Counted from the stretch's first letter, positions 22,674 through 36,101 are shown. The stretch: DNA of 64,000 nt from Harmonia axyridis (GCF_914767665.1 NC_059504.1:44299720-44363719), one strand, 5' to 3'. Made by a program: numbers and translations. Notes: generated by a model from the sequence alone, not told the origin.

Positions 22674-23986
22674 AAGAAACTGCTACAGTTAAAAGGAGCT
22701 GTTTCAATTTAAATTTGTTTTTGGTAAAACAAAGATAGTATAGCAAGAAGTAAATGATTGACATTTGGAGAAAAAAATGAAGGGTTCACAATTTTTTTTG
22801 ATAAATTTGTTAATAATGTGTTTCTCCACCGTGATTACCTATACACTCCCCAACACGTCTCGTCATTGATGCAATAAGATGGTCTATTTCTTCTTGAGGG
22901 ATACTATCCCAAGCAACCTGTACTTCATGTCTCAGAGCCGCCAAAGTCTGTGAAGGCTGGGGTAAATTTCCAAGCCTTCTATCCATGATGAGCCAAACAT
23001 GCTCTATGGGCGAAAGATCGGGGAATCTGGGCTGCCATGGCAAAAGATTCACATGGGTCGCTTCAAAAAAGTTTAAACTAATTCTGGCAACATGAGGTCG
23101 GGCATTATCTTGCTGAAACATCGGATTCTCGAGCCGGTTAAGGTAAGGGAGAACATATGGTTCCACTATTTCTTGAAGGTAACACAGCGCTGTCATGTTA
23201 CCTCGTATAGAGACCTACTTGCATATGAAGGTTCACGTCTTTCTCCCCGACGTCATCTTACCCTTCTTTGGCCATCATGTGCACTCAAGGAGAATCGAGA
23301 TTCATCAGAAAAGACGACTTGATGCCATTTCACATTCCAATGCTGACGTTCTTTGCACCACTGTAATCGTGATGCTTAACCGTCAGAGTAAACACAAGAT
23401 GGGGTCGATAATACTGCAGTCCAAAAAACCTAATCCGACGGTAAACCGTTCGGACAGTTACAGAAAGGCCTTGTTCTCCTATCCACTCATCAGCCAAAAA
23501 TCGAGTTGTCGCAAATCGGTATCTAATGGCCATAAGTCTTAGTCGTCGATCTTAAACTTGATTTGTCCCAACTTCGAAGTCCGGTGCCTACTCTTCTTCA
23601 ATTGTGGACATTATCAAACCATCATTGACAACATCTCATAACAGTAGTTGGATTTCTGTTCGTACGGTTAGCGATTTCTCGAAGTGACAACCCCGCCTCC
23701 CGTAGACCAATAATATGACCTCTTTCAAATTCACTCAGCTGGCGATAAATTCCGCGTACACGTGCTCTAGGCATTTTAACAACAATTAATTATCGACTTT
23801 GGATCTCCTCGAATAGATGGTTTGTTGTTAAATTTGAAAAACTTGCAAAAAAGACTACAATATTCAAGTAACAAAACTTATTTACATGAAAAAACCTTCC
23901 ACGTTTTTTTTCTCCAAATTCAATCATTTACTCCTTGCTATACTATCTATGTTTTATCAACATCCTTCTGGGTGTTGCAGTTTCTT
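22674..23986 (-). mobile_element. Tc1-like element, DD34E type
   Basis: The ends share an inverted repeat of more than 100 bp beginning AAGAAACTGC and including ATAGTATAGCAAG and AAATGATTGA. The length is about 1.3 kb. A TA duplication is not clear at the edges. The element lies antisense to plus coordinates, in the same direction as the host gene whose intron it occupies. Confidence 0.8.
22810..23774 (-). pseudogene. Tc1-family transposase, frameshifted
   Basis: The frame starts at 23774 with MPRARVRGIYRQLSEFERG and continues with a paired-like helix-turn-helix (GLREAGLSLREIANRTNRN). A second stretch covers TVRTVYRRIRFFGL. The catalytic triad is visible as VVFSDESRF (first D), MFQQDNARPHVAR (second D) and PDLSPIEHVW (E), with 34 residues between the second D and the E. 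The pieces lie in different frames, and there are small indels near 23600 and 23200, so it is inactive. Confidence 0.85.
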
Positions 23987-26400
23987 AGGCAGTTAGTATA
24001 GTTAATTTTTCCCAGAGAATCTCCAAACAGCATCCTTGCCTTCGGGTAATGAACCGCGAACATCATTCGTTCCATCAAACCGTTGTGAATAAAACTTTTA
24101 GAAAGACCTGTTTATCGTGAATCATTTGTCATGTAAATTTCTACTCATCTCCCTCAAAATTACGAGTGGATTCTAGGTGAGCTTCTGTTATACTGCAAGG
24201 CGGGTTGTTCATTGTACATAGATGGTTTAGAGCCAATTCGTAAACAGATGCAAATTTCACGCCACGTGCTTAAAAGAGCTCATCACCAGTTTTCAGCTCT
24301 CGACGCCACCGAAGTGCGATTCGAGTCGTTTGAAGCGTAATGAATAGCAGAAAGTTTGTGATTATTTGATTTTCGGAACATACTGAAAGCTATATGGAAA
24401 ATGTAACATACAAAAAAAAATCCTTTCTTTGGAAACTTGGCTGAATCTCTGTTAGAGTTGAAGTACACGTTCTCGTCTATCTTCCACATTTTTTTTTTAT
24501 TTTTTTTTTATTCATCTGATTCATTCGCTTCTCATTCTAATGTAAAAATGTTTTCCTTGCTATTACATGAAATATTTTAGTTTTTTCCAAGATCTGCCAT
24601 GTTCTTAAGGGTGTACTTTCTCGTTATGTTCTTCGTATGGCTGTTTATAATGATCACATCGATCTTTTTTCCACAAAAAAAAAGGTTTACAGTTTTTGTT
24701 TTATATCATTTCGAAGATCCGCTTTTTCAATCATATCCTAATTATTTTTCTTATTCTTTAATATTTCCATTTATTGATATTCTGAATTTCCATTTATTGA
24801 TATTCTGAATTCTCAAATTGAAATGCAAGAGAACCTAAAACTTGTATGTATTAAATAAGAAAATATTGGGCCTTATATATTTATTAATTTTTAGCCTTGA
24901 AAAAGAAACGAACTGTTTCGAAACGTCGGCGTTGTTACAAATTAAACAATAGAATAAAATTGTGTCCAATATTCCCAATATTTTCTTATTTATTAAATAA
25001 CAATGGATGATAACCAAGTAATAACTTGTATGTATTTTTCGAGGTATTTTTTCATCCGAGCGTAGTAAGTTAAAACATTCTGAAATTCATCATTGAAATA
25101 ATTAAGATACAACTGTAAAACCTCTCAATTTTCAAAGTGATATAAAACGAAACGATAACGTATTTAAAAATCAGTGAGTTTATTTCAAACAGCCATACGA
25201 AGTTTTCTTTCAAAATTTAGGGATGAGAAAGGTAGTGAACACCCTTGAGACTCCAGGTCAAAGTTTGATCTTTGTAGATCATCATTAACATTTTCTATTC
25301 TATAAATCTATTCACGTTTAGAAAATGTTGCATCTCCGAATCAAATATAATCTTATTGAAATTTCATTCCGTTGACGTAATATCACATTGTATAATGTCA
25401 AAAAAAGAAATTCAAAAATTTTTGGAGTTTATCAGAATTGTTTATGAGAACGAGAGCTGTACTTCACACTACTAATCTCCTAGTTCACTTACTATTATGA
25501 TTTTATCTCACGCATCAAATCGCATTCTTTCAGGGATTGTACGTTTATAGCTTTGAATGAATGGATTAGTTAAAACAAAAGATAAACTCAGATATTTCAT
25601 TGTTCTATTTATTGCAGAAAAATTGAGCATTAAAGGAATTTTCGAGATTTACCGACAAATATGTTTATACTACACCTTTATCTCTTAGTGAGGATGTAGT
25701 AATTGAATATTTTTCACACCCAAAAATATCTTTCAGAAGTGAATCGGAATCAGATAAAAAAAATAATTAGATTTTCGCAGGAATTTGCATGGTTTCCTAT
25801 CAATCAAAGTTATATTTAAATAAGTAACATCATCGGACTGGCAGAAATCGAATTCAGGGTAAACCAATCCAGCCAAAAACTTCCGTTAGTATAGAATTCT
25901 CTAATATTTCTATGTTAGGTATGTGAAAGAAATAAGTGGAAACCACACCAATGAAATCAGGCTTCTGAAAAATTATTGCTATAAGAACGCACACTATCAA
26001 CGAAGGCTATTTTGAAATAAATCAATTTTGTAAAATTTTGCTGACACATTTCATTAACTTGGTACCCTACGAAGAACTTCCGTAAAAAGAGCAGAAATAT
26101 ACAGCATACCTAGATTTTGGGTGTAATTGAGGACAAAATGCATGATAAATTTGTTTTTGCTGCTTTCGATAGGGGGCGCTTAGTCAGAAGTTCATTGTAT
26201 TGTTCATTTTACTTCGAAATTTTAAATGTAATGATAGGATTTTCTTAACAAAAACAAAAGTTCCATCAAATTTGCATGAAAAAACCTAAATGTCGCGAAG
26301 CGATAGTTTCAGGCGTTCTGAACATATGAAGAATGAATATCCCTTTAAATATTGACTCTTTTCTTCTCTATTCCGGCTTTGAAGAACTTTCATTTAGTGC
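23987..26400. other. Mostly unassigned intronic sequence
   Basis: A two-unit tandem repeat of about 21 bp (CATTTATTGATATTCTGAA) lies at 24765-24810. At 24850-25005 inverted arms AATAAGAAAATATTGGG and complement enclose a core with TTTCGAAACGTCGGCG, reminiscent of Penelope-like element ends. Nothing else is recognised. Confidence 0.35.
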
Positions 26401-26676
26401 ACCTTGCGAGAGGTGGATACGCTCTGCCGGAAAATTGTACTCTAGGTGGTAATTACGCTCAGGAGAAGTCATCTTCGTTGGTTTACTCAGCAGCAAGCGG
26501 CGTCCAGATTCTCAGAATCAATTTAAGGGCGCGTATTAAAATTCTCGGGTAGCGGAAAGTTACTATCCGAAAGAATTGCAGCGTTCCGATGCTTCAGAGG
26601 AATTTCAGGCACGTTAATGAGATACCGGGTGGTTAATTTGACGAGCACGTGAGACGGGGGCGATGAAAATTAATAT
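26401..26676. other. GC-richer block, possible conserved non-coding DNA
   Basis: This segment is richer in G+C than adjacent intron and has no stop-free frame with splice borders. It ends just before the TA target of the next mariner. A cis-regulatory role is a guess. Confidence 0.25.
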
Positions 26677-26729
26677 TAGGTGAACAACTTTTCTTCCGCC
26701 ATTTTGCAATTGATGGCTGTAGTGATAAG

Positions 26730-27127
26730 CACACAAAACAAATGAAGAAGTGTTAAGAAGAGCCAACAAGAATAGAGAATTACTTAATGTCATCAAGCGT
26801 AAGAAGATATCTTAATAATAATATAAATTTATTTTCATTATCAGAGTACATTCCGAATAGAAAACAAGTCAAAGTACAAAAAGACCTTGTTGTCTGGGCC
26901 ATGTGATGAGGGGAAGTCGCTATCGAATTCTGCAATTGATAATCAGCGGCAAAATAGAAGAAAAAAGGGATGTAGGAAGAAGGCAAGCCTCCTGGCTCAA
27001 AAATAACCGAAAATGGACCGGAATAAGAAATGCAGGTCAACTTTTGCATATGGCACAGGATCGAGAAGCATTCTCAATGGTGATCGCCAACGTCCGACAA
27101 AACTGACAGGGCACATGAAAAAGAAGA
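26730..27127 (+). mobile_element. RTE-like LINE fragment inserted in the mariner
   Basis: The insert is flanked by a 9-bp duplication AGTGATAAG (26721-26729 and 27128-27136). It encodes the C-terminal tail of an RTE-like LINE: ANKNRELLNVIKRKK, then GKIEEKRDVGRRQASWLKN and a final stop. It ends in a GAAGAAG tail. It is 5'-truncated, as is usual for LINE insertions. An extra stretch of about 70 bp lies between the two coding parts. Confidence 0.85.
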
Positions 27128-27255
27128 AGTGATAAGTGGAAGTCGAAATAAATATATCGTAGATGTCACAACTATACACAATAAGCTTATGTATTTGTAG
27201 ACATAATGCCATCGAAATATAAGTCGATTTGTGTCTGCATCCATCTCGATTGAAC

Positions 27256-28268
27256 ATGTTAGCTTACGAACCAAATTCTCGTCATTTGCGGGAGGTTTTA
27301 ATTTTCTGCTTCAATATGAAGAAATCTGCGGCTGAGGCTCATCGAATTCTCTCAAATACCTATGATGAAGCCGCTATTAGTAAAAGAACATGCCGAGAGT
27401 GGTTTCAACGCTTCAAGAACAGTAAGTTTGACATCGAAGACCTGCTTGGCGGTGAAAGAAAGATGGTTTTCGAAGATGCAGAATTGGAGGCATAGCTTGA
27501 TTAAGACTAGTGTCAAACGCAACAATAATTTGCAGAATCATTAAAAGTGATGCAACAAGTCATTTCAAAATGCCTGAATGATTCAGAAACAAGTATATTG
27601 GGTGCCATACGAGTTGAAGCCGAGATATGTTGAACGGTGTTTGTTTGCTTGTGAACACCTGCTTGCAAGGCAAAGAACCGAAGGGATTTCTGCATCGCAT
27701 TGTGACTGGAGGCGAAAATGGGTTCATTACGATGATCCCAAGTGTGAAAAATTATGGGGATATCCCAGCCATGCTCTCACGTCGACGGCCAAACCGAATA
27801 TTCGCAGTTCCAAGGTCATGTTAAGTATTTGGTGGGACCAGCTCGGCATAGTATATTATGAGTTGTTAAAACCAACTGAAACAATCACTGATGATCGTTA
27901 TCGAATGCAATTAATGCATATGAGCATAGTATTGAACGACAAACGGCCGCAATACAACGAGAGACATGATAGCGCGATTTGACAGCATCACAATACTCGA
28001 CCACATGTTGCGAAAGTGGTCAAGACATACTTTGAAACGTTGAAATGGGAAGTCCAACCCCACCCGCCGTATTCTCTAGACGTTGCTCCCTCGATCAATG
28101 GCACACGGCCTGACTGACCAGCACTTCTGGTCTTACGAAGAAGTCAGAAATTAGATCGATTCGTGAATCGCTTCAAAAGATGACCAGTTTTTTCAATGCG
28201 GGATTCGTACGCTGCCCGAAAGATGGGAGAAAGTAGTGGCCAGCGATGGACAATACTTTGGATCATAA
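27256..28268 (+). pseudogene. Mauritiana-type mariner transposase, broken
   Basis: The frame opens MLAYEPNSRHLREVLIFCF and carries the helix-turn-helix region (AAISKRTCREWFQRFKNS) to about residue 80, where a frameshift and stop occur. Later pieces include VMLSIWWDQLGIVYYELLKP and KRPQYNERHD. The second catalytic Asp is changed to His (QHHNTRPH), and a stop precedes it. The third block reads PPYSLDVAPS, then the frame breaks again. The end reads DGQYFGS. Confidence 0.85.
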
Positions 28269-28399
28269 ATGTATAACCAGTTATTTACAATAAAGCTTCG
28301 AATTTCGGAAAAAACGTCGGAAGCAAAGTTGTACGCCTATGTAGGATCCAACGAGCGGGGAGGAATTGCTATGTTTTTATTTGGATTATCAACGTCATC

Positions 28400-28690
28400 A
28401 CTGCAACATTCAGTCATTTGAAACTGAAGTGTTTGTTATGTTTTCTATACCGTCTTTGTCAGAAAAATCCATTGAGTATAATAGACCTGCCTACATGTGC
28501 TTCATAGATCTACAAAACGCATTTGACTGGGTTGAGCTACAGGGTGTTGTCCATTCACTCTACAGTAGACAAGTGCCTCAATTAAGGTCATTGTAAACAT
28601 ATTTAGGGCCAACCAAATAGAACTCAGAATTAATGGAGAACTGACCGAATCAATTCCTGTAGACAAGGGGATACGACAAGGCAATTCAAA
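28400..28690 (+). pseudogene. LINE reverse transcriptase fragment
   Basis: The frame contains YMCFIDLQNAFDWVE, which matches motif A of non-LTR reverse transcriptases with its catalytic Asp. After a frameshift at about 28590 it continues NQIELRINGE and DKGIRQGN, the motif B start. The FADD box is absent because the fragment ends here. It is a different segment of the RT from that at 1627. Confidence 0.65.
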
Positions 28691-29585
28691 ATTATCTTAA
28701 GACCAATTACAATTTTATGTGTAACGAGATGAAGTATAGTTTATTTGTTTTTTAGAAATCTTCAAATGACCTTGGATAAGATATTTTATTTTTAAAATAA
28801 TTGAATAACATTGAAGAAATCCACAACTTAACAGAAGAAAGGTTGAATTGATTCAAGGTAGTCACCTAAAAAACAAACAGAATAAATAATAAGATGCATC
28901 TATTGATTTACCAATGCTTCTTCTCGCAGAGTATCCTTCACTTAAGAAGAACCAGTCATCCCTTGAACTCTCCAACACCGCAATTTGATTTTTGGATGAC
29001 TAAATTATGTTTTGTAAGCACTCTGCTCTAATAAATAACAATATGAATGATTATTAAGGTCAGATGGAAGTAGGGGTCATACTCTTGGCCCTACAAGATC
29101 TATCCATTTATTCGGGTATGTTTCATGGCGGTATGACCTCACATCTCATCTGAAGTGAGCTATCTAGTCCACTTTGGATGAGAAATTTATGTATGAATGC
29201 ACTCTTGCCGACATACATACACTACCCCCACTGGCGTATTTCTCCTTGTAAGGGTTTGCAATCCATTTCGAAAGAAATTCAGATATAATAAGCCCTTCAA
29301 TAATTCAAGTGTTCGGCTTTTTTCCGTTCACCTTCGATATGAGAAAAATACTACCCATATAAGGACTGAACAAAATTGATAAATGAAGAAAGCACTGACG
29401 TGAAAACTGAGTAGCTTTAGTGCACTGTTTGATTCATGTGCCAATTACATCCTCGGAGACCAAGGATCTTCAAGTAGAATAACAATGCTTCTAATTTCAT
29501 GTCAGTGCTTTACTCTTTTTTTTTTATATATTCTACTTGACTTTTCTATGGTTTCGAACACGCTATCAACACATTATGTACAAAG
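28691..29585. other. Unassigned intronic sequence
   Basis: AT-rich with no recognisable gene or repeat border. Confidence 0.35.
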
Positions 29586-30513
29586 TTTCTCCCTAAAATA
29601 TTTTCAGATCCCTACAACTTCCGGTTATACCGGAAACAGACTACTACTTCCTTATTTCAAATGGCACACCCAGTATATTATTGCATTATTAGATAGCTTT
29701 TTTGATGGCAATTTCGGCAATATGCCATACCTTGGGTAAAAATTCAACGGTTCATGAGTTATTGGGATTCTTATGAAAAAAAGGTGGCGATAAGGACTCA
29801 CATTTTTTTGAATAATTCAGCAGAAAAAGCCTTTTTCGAAAAAAAATTGTTTTGTTTCGTTTACGCAAATACGTAGTATTATAAGACTGTTTTCGGCTTG
29901 GACCAAAAATGTACAGGGTGTTTATAAGAGGATCATGAACTTGGACAACTCAAATTAATCAAAACTCAAGATTTTCAAATTAGAACCTATATTTTTTATT
30001 ATTTCAGTCGATTCTACGTATAAAAATAGTGGGGGTTACTTCAACAAACCCTATACCTAAAATGAATACTTCAAGAGTTATCGGGGAAGAACTTCAAATG
30101 AGGAAAAACCGCTATTTATAACTGTGGGAATAACTGTCTGTTACTTCCATAAAACACAGAAAGAAAATAAAATTCGATGTTTCCATAACTAAATTTGACA
30201 TATCAAGAATTGTAATGAATTATTCGTAATTGAAAATTGTATTGGTTTATGGATTTCTCAACAATACCAACGAAAAATTGATTAAAATTCATGAAATGTG
30301 AAATTTAGTTATCCAAACATCGAATTTTATTTTCTCTCTGTGTTTTACGGAAGTAACAGACAGTTATTCCCACAGTTATAAATAGCGGTTTTTCCTCATT
30401 TGAAGTTCTTCCCCGATAACTCTTGAAGTATTCATTTTAGGTATAGGGTTTGTTGAAGTAACCCCCACTATTTTTGTACGTAGAATCGACTGAAATAATA
30501 AAAAATATAGGCT
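29586..30513. mobile_element. Composite palindromic MITE, right-truncated copy
   Basis: Positions 29586-29911 match, in inverse, the right arm of the composite at 11354-12601, including the hairpin ACTTCCGGTTATACCGGAA (29617-29635). From 29912 the inner foldback begins with TACAGGGTGTTTATAAG. Its second arm stops near 30513, before the terminus, and the outer right arm is missing. The inner arms are nearly identical in long stretches. Confidence 0.75.
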
Positions 30514-32214
30514 CTACTCTGCTCGAATGTTATATAGTTCTGACGACGCTGCTCACACGAATTTGTGCACGAAGCTAGAAATGGTTATCTTTGACATAAA
30601 AACCAAATCTAAACCCTATTATATGTAGTTTCGGAAATATTAGATTTTTTTTTCCAATATTCTTCATATTGATGAAGATGAAATTTTACATACATTATTG
30701 TTTTATTGCATATCAACACCCAAAATTTCAACTTCGTTGATTTCGTGGTCATGGAAATATTGTATAATTTTTCTTCCATATTCTTATGAATTTTTTATGG
30801 TTCTGGTTAAACGATCAAGATAAAATTCAACTACAAATTTTCATTTCGATCGAATATGCAGTATTTGGCATCAGTAAGTGGAATATTATTGTTAGACACC
30901 ATTACCGGTCTCAAAATTTTGAATTACAAATATTGTGAAGAAATGAAAGATCGAGAACTGATGTAAAAATATTTCTACTAGAGACTCACCATTTTTTTTG
31001 TGGCCAAATTGATATATTCACGTAGATCACTATATAAACTTTAAAATAATCGTTCTCCAGTTGGAATTTCATGCTCAAGGATTTTTTTTATATACTGATA
31101 CTAGTTTAGAAATAGATTTTTTTGCTTTAGTTCCAGATAAAAAAAACGAACAGAAACACTGCTCACATTTGACGTATCGATTATAAAATAATTCGAGAAA
31201 ATTCTAAACAAAATGACAAGATTTCCTCCGAAAATCCTACCTGAAAAGAGTAAGTAATGAAAATATGAAAATAATACACTAAACAAGAAACGAACTTTGT
31301 AGCAAGCCTTACTCTAATGACTTTCGAATTTATGAAGCCGAAAAAAGAATGGCCACATTGTGCTATGATTCCATATTTCGTGAAATTCATTGAAAGTCGT
31401 AAAAAGATGGTTGTTCACCCATTTATGTTCGCGCGGGCATATACTACACTATTACGTATCTGCTAATTAAACAATAAAAACACAATGATGGACCAATATA
31501 AAAGTAATAATATTTTTAGAGAGAAATCCATTATACCGAATATGTGTGGAATTTAATGGTGAAATATAAAAATTATTATCTTTCACGAACAATAATTCGT
31601 CATCTGATTTAATGACCTTTTGGTAACGTGAAACGTATTTTTATAGGGAAATATAAATTGGAAAATAAAATCATTCGGATTTAGTATCGAAAACTGCAAA
31701 CTGCATTTACCTATAACAGATGTGTTGAAATTTACCAGCAAAGGACTTCCGACAATATGACTAGTTTTTAGATCAGTTCTGCCAGCTTAGTTCTCACAAA
31801 GCTTCAGAGAGTTTTTACAGAAGTCTAAGAGAGTCGAAATATGAAAATAAATTGTGTGTGGACATCAAATTACACGAACACAGGAATTTTTTAGGGTATA
31901 ATTTTTTTATCAAAATTGACGAATGAAGGTTTGTAGATAGAAGTATCTGGCTATATGATTTTTTCCTCAAATCAAAAAAAATTTGAAGTCAACATTTACC
32001 GTTAACATGCAACTTGTGAATGTTGTGGCAAACAAAGTGAAGAAACAAGAACAAGAAACGTTTTCTTATCAAAGAAGGCTTCACTACAACGTTTAAAAGA
32101 AAAATTAAAAAAAAAAATCCGTAAAGTGCAATAGTACTATGTATAGAGGGAGTCCCAGAAATTGACGTCAAGCTGGAATCGGGTATCAGGCTAATAAGAC
32201 AACGTAATCTAACC
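30514..32214. other. Unassigned intronic sequence
   Basis: AT-rich with no recognisable gene or repeat border. Confidence 0.35.
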
Positions 32215-32829
32215 ATGTTCATTGCGATAATCCCAAGCGCAGAAAATCATAGGGATATCCCGGCCATGCTTCCAAGTCGACGGTCAAACCGAATATTCAC
32301 AGTTCCTAGGTCATGCTCAGTATTTGGTGGGACCAGCTCAGCATAATGTATTATGAGTTGTTAAAAGCGACTGAAACAATCGCAGGCAATCGTTATCGAA
32401 CGCGATTAATGCGTTTGAGCCGAGCATTGAAAGACAAACGGCCGCAATACAACGAAAGACTCAATAAAGTGATTTTACAGCATGACAATGCTCGACCCCA
32501 TGTTGCAAACGTGGTCAAGACATACATTGAAATGGGAAGTCCTACCCCACCCTCCGTATTCTTCAGACGTTGCTCCCTCGGACTATCACTTGTTTCGATC
32601 AATGACTGACGGCCTGGCTGGCTAGCACTTCCGGTCTCATGAAGAAGTAGAAAATTGGATCGATTCGTGGATAGCTTCAAAAGATGACCTGTTTTTCCAA
32701 CGCGGGATTTGTACGCTGCCCGAAAGATGAGGGAAAGTAGTGGCCAGCGATGGACAAAACTTTGAATCATAACTGTATAATCAATTTTTTACAATAAAGC
32801 GTCTAATTTCGGAAGAAAATGCCTATGTA
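32215..32829 (+). mobile_element. Mariner 3' half (mauritiana type)
   Basis: Sequence begins abruptly within the transposase at HCDNPKRRKS and runs to the right terminus. It keeps VMLSIWWDQLSIMYYELLKA, LQHDNARPHVANVV (second catalytic Asp intact) and, after a frameshift, PPYSSDVAPSDYHLF. The matching 5' half lies in inverse orientation at 34290-34905. Confidence 0.8.
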
Positions 32830-34289
32830 GTAGCATGAGTCCTTCATTCTAAAGGACCCCGCATGTTTAGTATGGGAAATGGCTTTCCGTGAATTTGGCT
32901 GAAGTTTTGATATGTTGTAGTTCTTGATGAACTGATCAGAAAAGTCCCTAGCCACAAAGCTCAAAAATGGACAGTTTTCGAGATATGGAGCTTTGAAAAT
33001 GGATTTTTTTCTCATTTCTGGTTTTGATGGAATTTGGATGTTCGGCGGCCAGAACCCGACTGAGAAATGATCTTCCTTGGTTATATTAGGCACCGCCATC
33101 GATAATTTTTTATACACTGCTCCACATTGGCTATGAAATGAGATACAAAATCCAAGATCTTCCATACATCTTTTCATGCCACAAGATGACGCCAGAATAA
33201 TTCACATGACCGAGAAACGACATATTGTGAGATTTTTTTAAGAGAGACCATAATAACTGAATCGTCATATATCTGATGTCCAATAATATCAAATATGTTA
33301 GCCGAAATGTTCATAACCAGGCATCGCGAGCTGTTATGGGGGAAAATGGGAAAATCATAATCATATATCCTCAGGGATAACAATTGTGATCACTATTGAT
33401 GTCATTTATATGATATGTGATTTGTTTCTCACAAATCTCGATAATCTGACAATGGGGTGCCAAGACATTTTCCTCAGAATGTCTCGAAATTGATGATAGC
33501 ATCTCACAGACAAACGAATCCGAGAAAATGTCTGCAGTTTTGATACAATATAGTACTATCCTGGTAGAATATAGAAGTCCAAGTGTTGGAAGCTAACTAT
33601 GAATGGAATATGTACCGACTCTAAATAAACGTAAAATGGCAGAACTTATTGGTTACTTGAAAAAAACACCCAGGCATATATTAAAATGAAATCGATCGAT
33701 ATTATAAATGAAAGTTAGTTATATTTTTCACGTTCACTTTCAGAACAACAAACATTTAACTACTGACAAAACACGCTGATTAGAAGCATCAGACTTTCAT
33801 TCTAACCTTGTCACAGAATTTGTACAAACTCCTCAAACTTAAATAGTCGGAAGAAAACAGGACTTAGTGGTAACGTCAACGAACCATCGAGGCAACATAA
33901 AACACACAATGTAAACCGAATGTTTTCAATTTGAAATCATAGGTCATAAACGGGCAACACCCAGGGGATCTGGACCGCACCGAAAGGAACGAAGCAGAAG
34001 CTCTTGCGGATGGTTTATTGTACAACGTGCAGGGAATATTATTTCCTGCAAATCCTTCTGAAGCGTCCACTCAATATCGGATAAGGTTGGGATTTGGACC
34101 ACGGACGATATTTCTTTGTTCCACTGAGAAGCGTGCTCCACGTGCCAGGCGTTTATCCTGGAGGAAATGTTGGAGGATGCAACAAACTTGACGGTTTTGA
34201 ATATTATGAACGAATCGCATTAGATCAGTTTGTTTTTTTATTAAAGAATCTCCTCCCGATCGAAAGTATAATCGATAATTAGAATTTTT
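32830..34289. other. Segment between two mariner halves
   Basis: No gene is recognised. The position between the 3' half and the inverted 5' half makes it the likely body of a small inversion. Confidence 0.4.
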
Positions 34290-34905
34290 TTTTCAATATT
34301 CTTCTGGAGTTTTCTATGATTTTGAATCCAATGGACAATGCGATGCAGAAATCCGTCCCGTCCCTTGGATTCAACTCGTACGGCACCCAATTTCCTTGTT
34401 TCTGAATCATTCCCATGACATTCAGGCGATTTGAAATGGCTTGTTGCGTTACTTCCAGTGTGCCTGCCAATTTTTGTTGAGTTTAACACCAGAGTCTTGA
34501 TCAAGTAATGCCTCCAATTCTGCATCTTCGAAAACCTTCTATTTTTCATCGCCATGCTGGTCTTCCATGTCCAAATCACCATTCTTGAAGCGTTGAGACC
34601 ATTCTCGACACGTTCTTTTACTAATAGCGGCCTCACCAAAGGTATTTCAGAGCATTCGATGAGCCTCAGTCGCAAATTTCTTCATATTGGAGCAGAATAT
34701 TAAAACCTCCAGCAAATGACGAGAATTTGGCTCGTGAATCGAGAATAACTCTATGATGCAGACACAAATCGACTAAATATTTCGATGAAGTTATGTTTAC
34801 AAATACCTAAGCTTAATGTATGCCATCTTTGATCTATTTATTTCAACTAGGTACCACTTGCCGCTACAGCCATCTATTGCAAAACGGCGGAAGCAGAGCA
34901 CCTAA
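34290..34905 (-). mobile_element. Mariner 5' half (mauritiana type), inverted
   Basis: On the minus strand the element starts at TTAGGTGCTCTGCTTCCGCC, next to TA (34906-34907). It encodes the N-terminal region (the AAISKRTCREW-type helix-turn-helix in a shifted frame, then QQAISNRLNVMGMIQKQGNW). It ends after FLHRIV-type sequence, close to where the half at 32215 begins. Confidence 0.8.
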
Positions 34906-35988
34906 TAATTAAACAGTGTTATGCAAAAATTCTGTAGGCCACAACTTGCTTAAAATTGAATTTTCCATTGTTACGTACCTATGAAGGACCATACTTTGTA
35001 TAAGCCGAAATTCGACAATGTATGATGCATATGAGCACCAATGATATAAGCCAAAACTTAAATTTAGCTAGCACCATTTTTACTCGACAAAGTATGATGC
35101 ATATAAGCAAAAATGATGTTGAACAAATTTGAATTTGGCTAGCACCATTTTTGCTTGACAAAATATGATCCTTCATTGGTACAACGAAAACATTGAAAAT
35201 TCAGTTTTGAACTATTCGTATGACTCCTGGATATCTACATCCACCGAGGACTAAAGTGGAATATACAAGCCCTAGGCTTAAATTAAGAAGAAGAAGAAGA
35301 AGAACTATTCGTACCTCACACGATTGTTACACAGCACTGTCCAATTGTTGAACATAAGGCTGTTGAAAGGTTTTATGGACACACTGACCAACACGAAACC
35401 TGAGTTGTCTAGGATGACTGTTAAGTTTTGCTCAGAGTTCTTAGAACTGAGTGCCGCCATTGCTCAAAGATTCACCCCTGAAGCTAGTTACAGATAATTC
35501 CCCGCACTTCATGAGAGCTTTGAGCGTAGTCGTCCTCATAAAGACGGCTGGCTATAATGATATTCTATCTATGTTCGTTTTATCTGTGGCACTTTTATGT
35601 TCTTAACTTTTTTCTGTGGTTCGACCAAAAAGTGGATCGGTGTCCAGGTTGGGTAATGAATTCAACAGTCGGTATAGTATAGTTCGTCGTTGCTCTCGTC
35701 CTTTGAGACACTGTGTTCACCTTGCACATTTCAAGTAGAATATTGGCCTTGTCGCCACGTGGTTAGTAAATACCCTACAGTCGGTCATCAGTCTCAGTCA
35801 CCAAAATCATCGTGAATGAAAGTCGGTAAATGGACTAGTTTAGTGATGTTGATAATACTATATTTGACACGATAGAATTAAAATATAGAGCAAAACTGAT
35901 GAATCAGTGAAAAAATTTTGAAAATCCATCAATAAATGACTGAGAAATAGATTATTCAAATTTACGTATTTTAGCGCGTCTTTGGTCT
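34906..35988. other. Unassigned; GAA-repeat LINE-like tail
   Basis: A pure GAAGAAGAAGAAGAA run at about 35287-35307 follows sequence reminiscent of RTE 3' tails. Two imperfect copies of a roughly 65-bp unit with TATGATGCATATAAGC-like sequence lie at about 34990-35165. No gene recognised. Confidence 0.35.
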
Positions 35989-36101
35989 GTGACGTCACGG
36001 CTCTTGCCTGTGATCGCTACACCATAAATTACGTTTAAATACTTAGCCGCGCCAAGGCTCTCGCGCCGTTTGTAGTTGTACAGTGTAGTTTTAACTCGAG
36101 T

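Larger units (their letters stand above)
26677..28340 (+). mobile_element. Mauritiana-type mariner, interrupted by a LINE
   Basis: The left end TTAGGTGAACAACTTTTCTT follows TA (26675-26676), and the right end is a complementary sequence ending GTACGCCTA. The 5' untranslated part is split by a LINE fragment (26730-27127). Without that insertion the element is about 1.27 kb, normal for mariner. Confidence 0.8.

Noticed and set aside
35287..35307. GAA run as a stand-alone microsatellite of interest
   Set aside because: Similar GAA tails end the LINE fragments at 9238 and 26730, so it is more simply a LINE tail.
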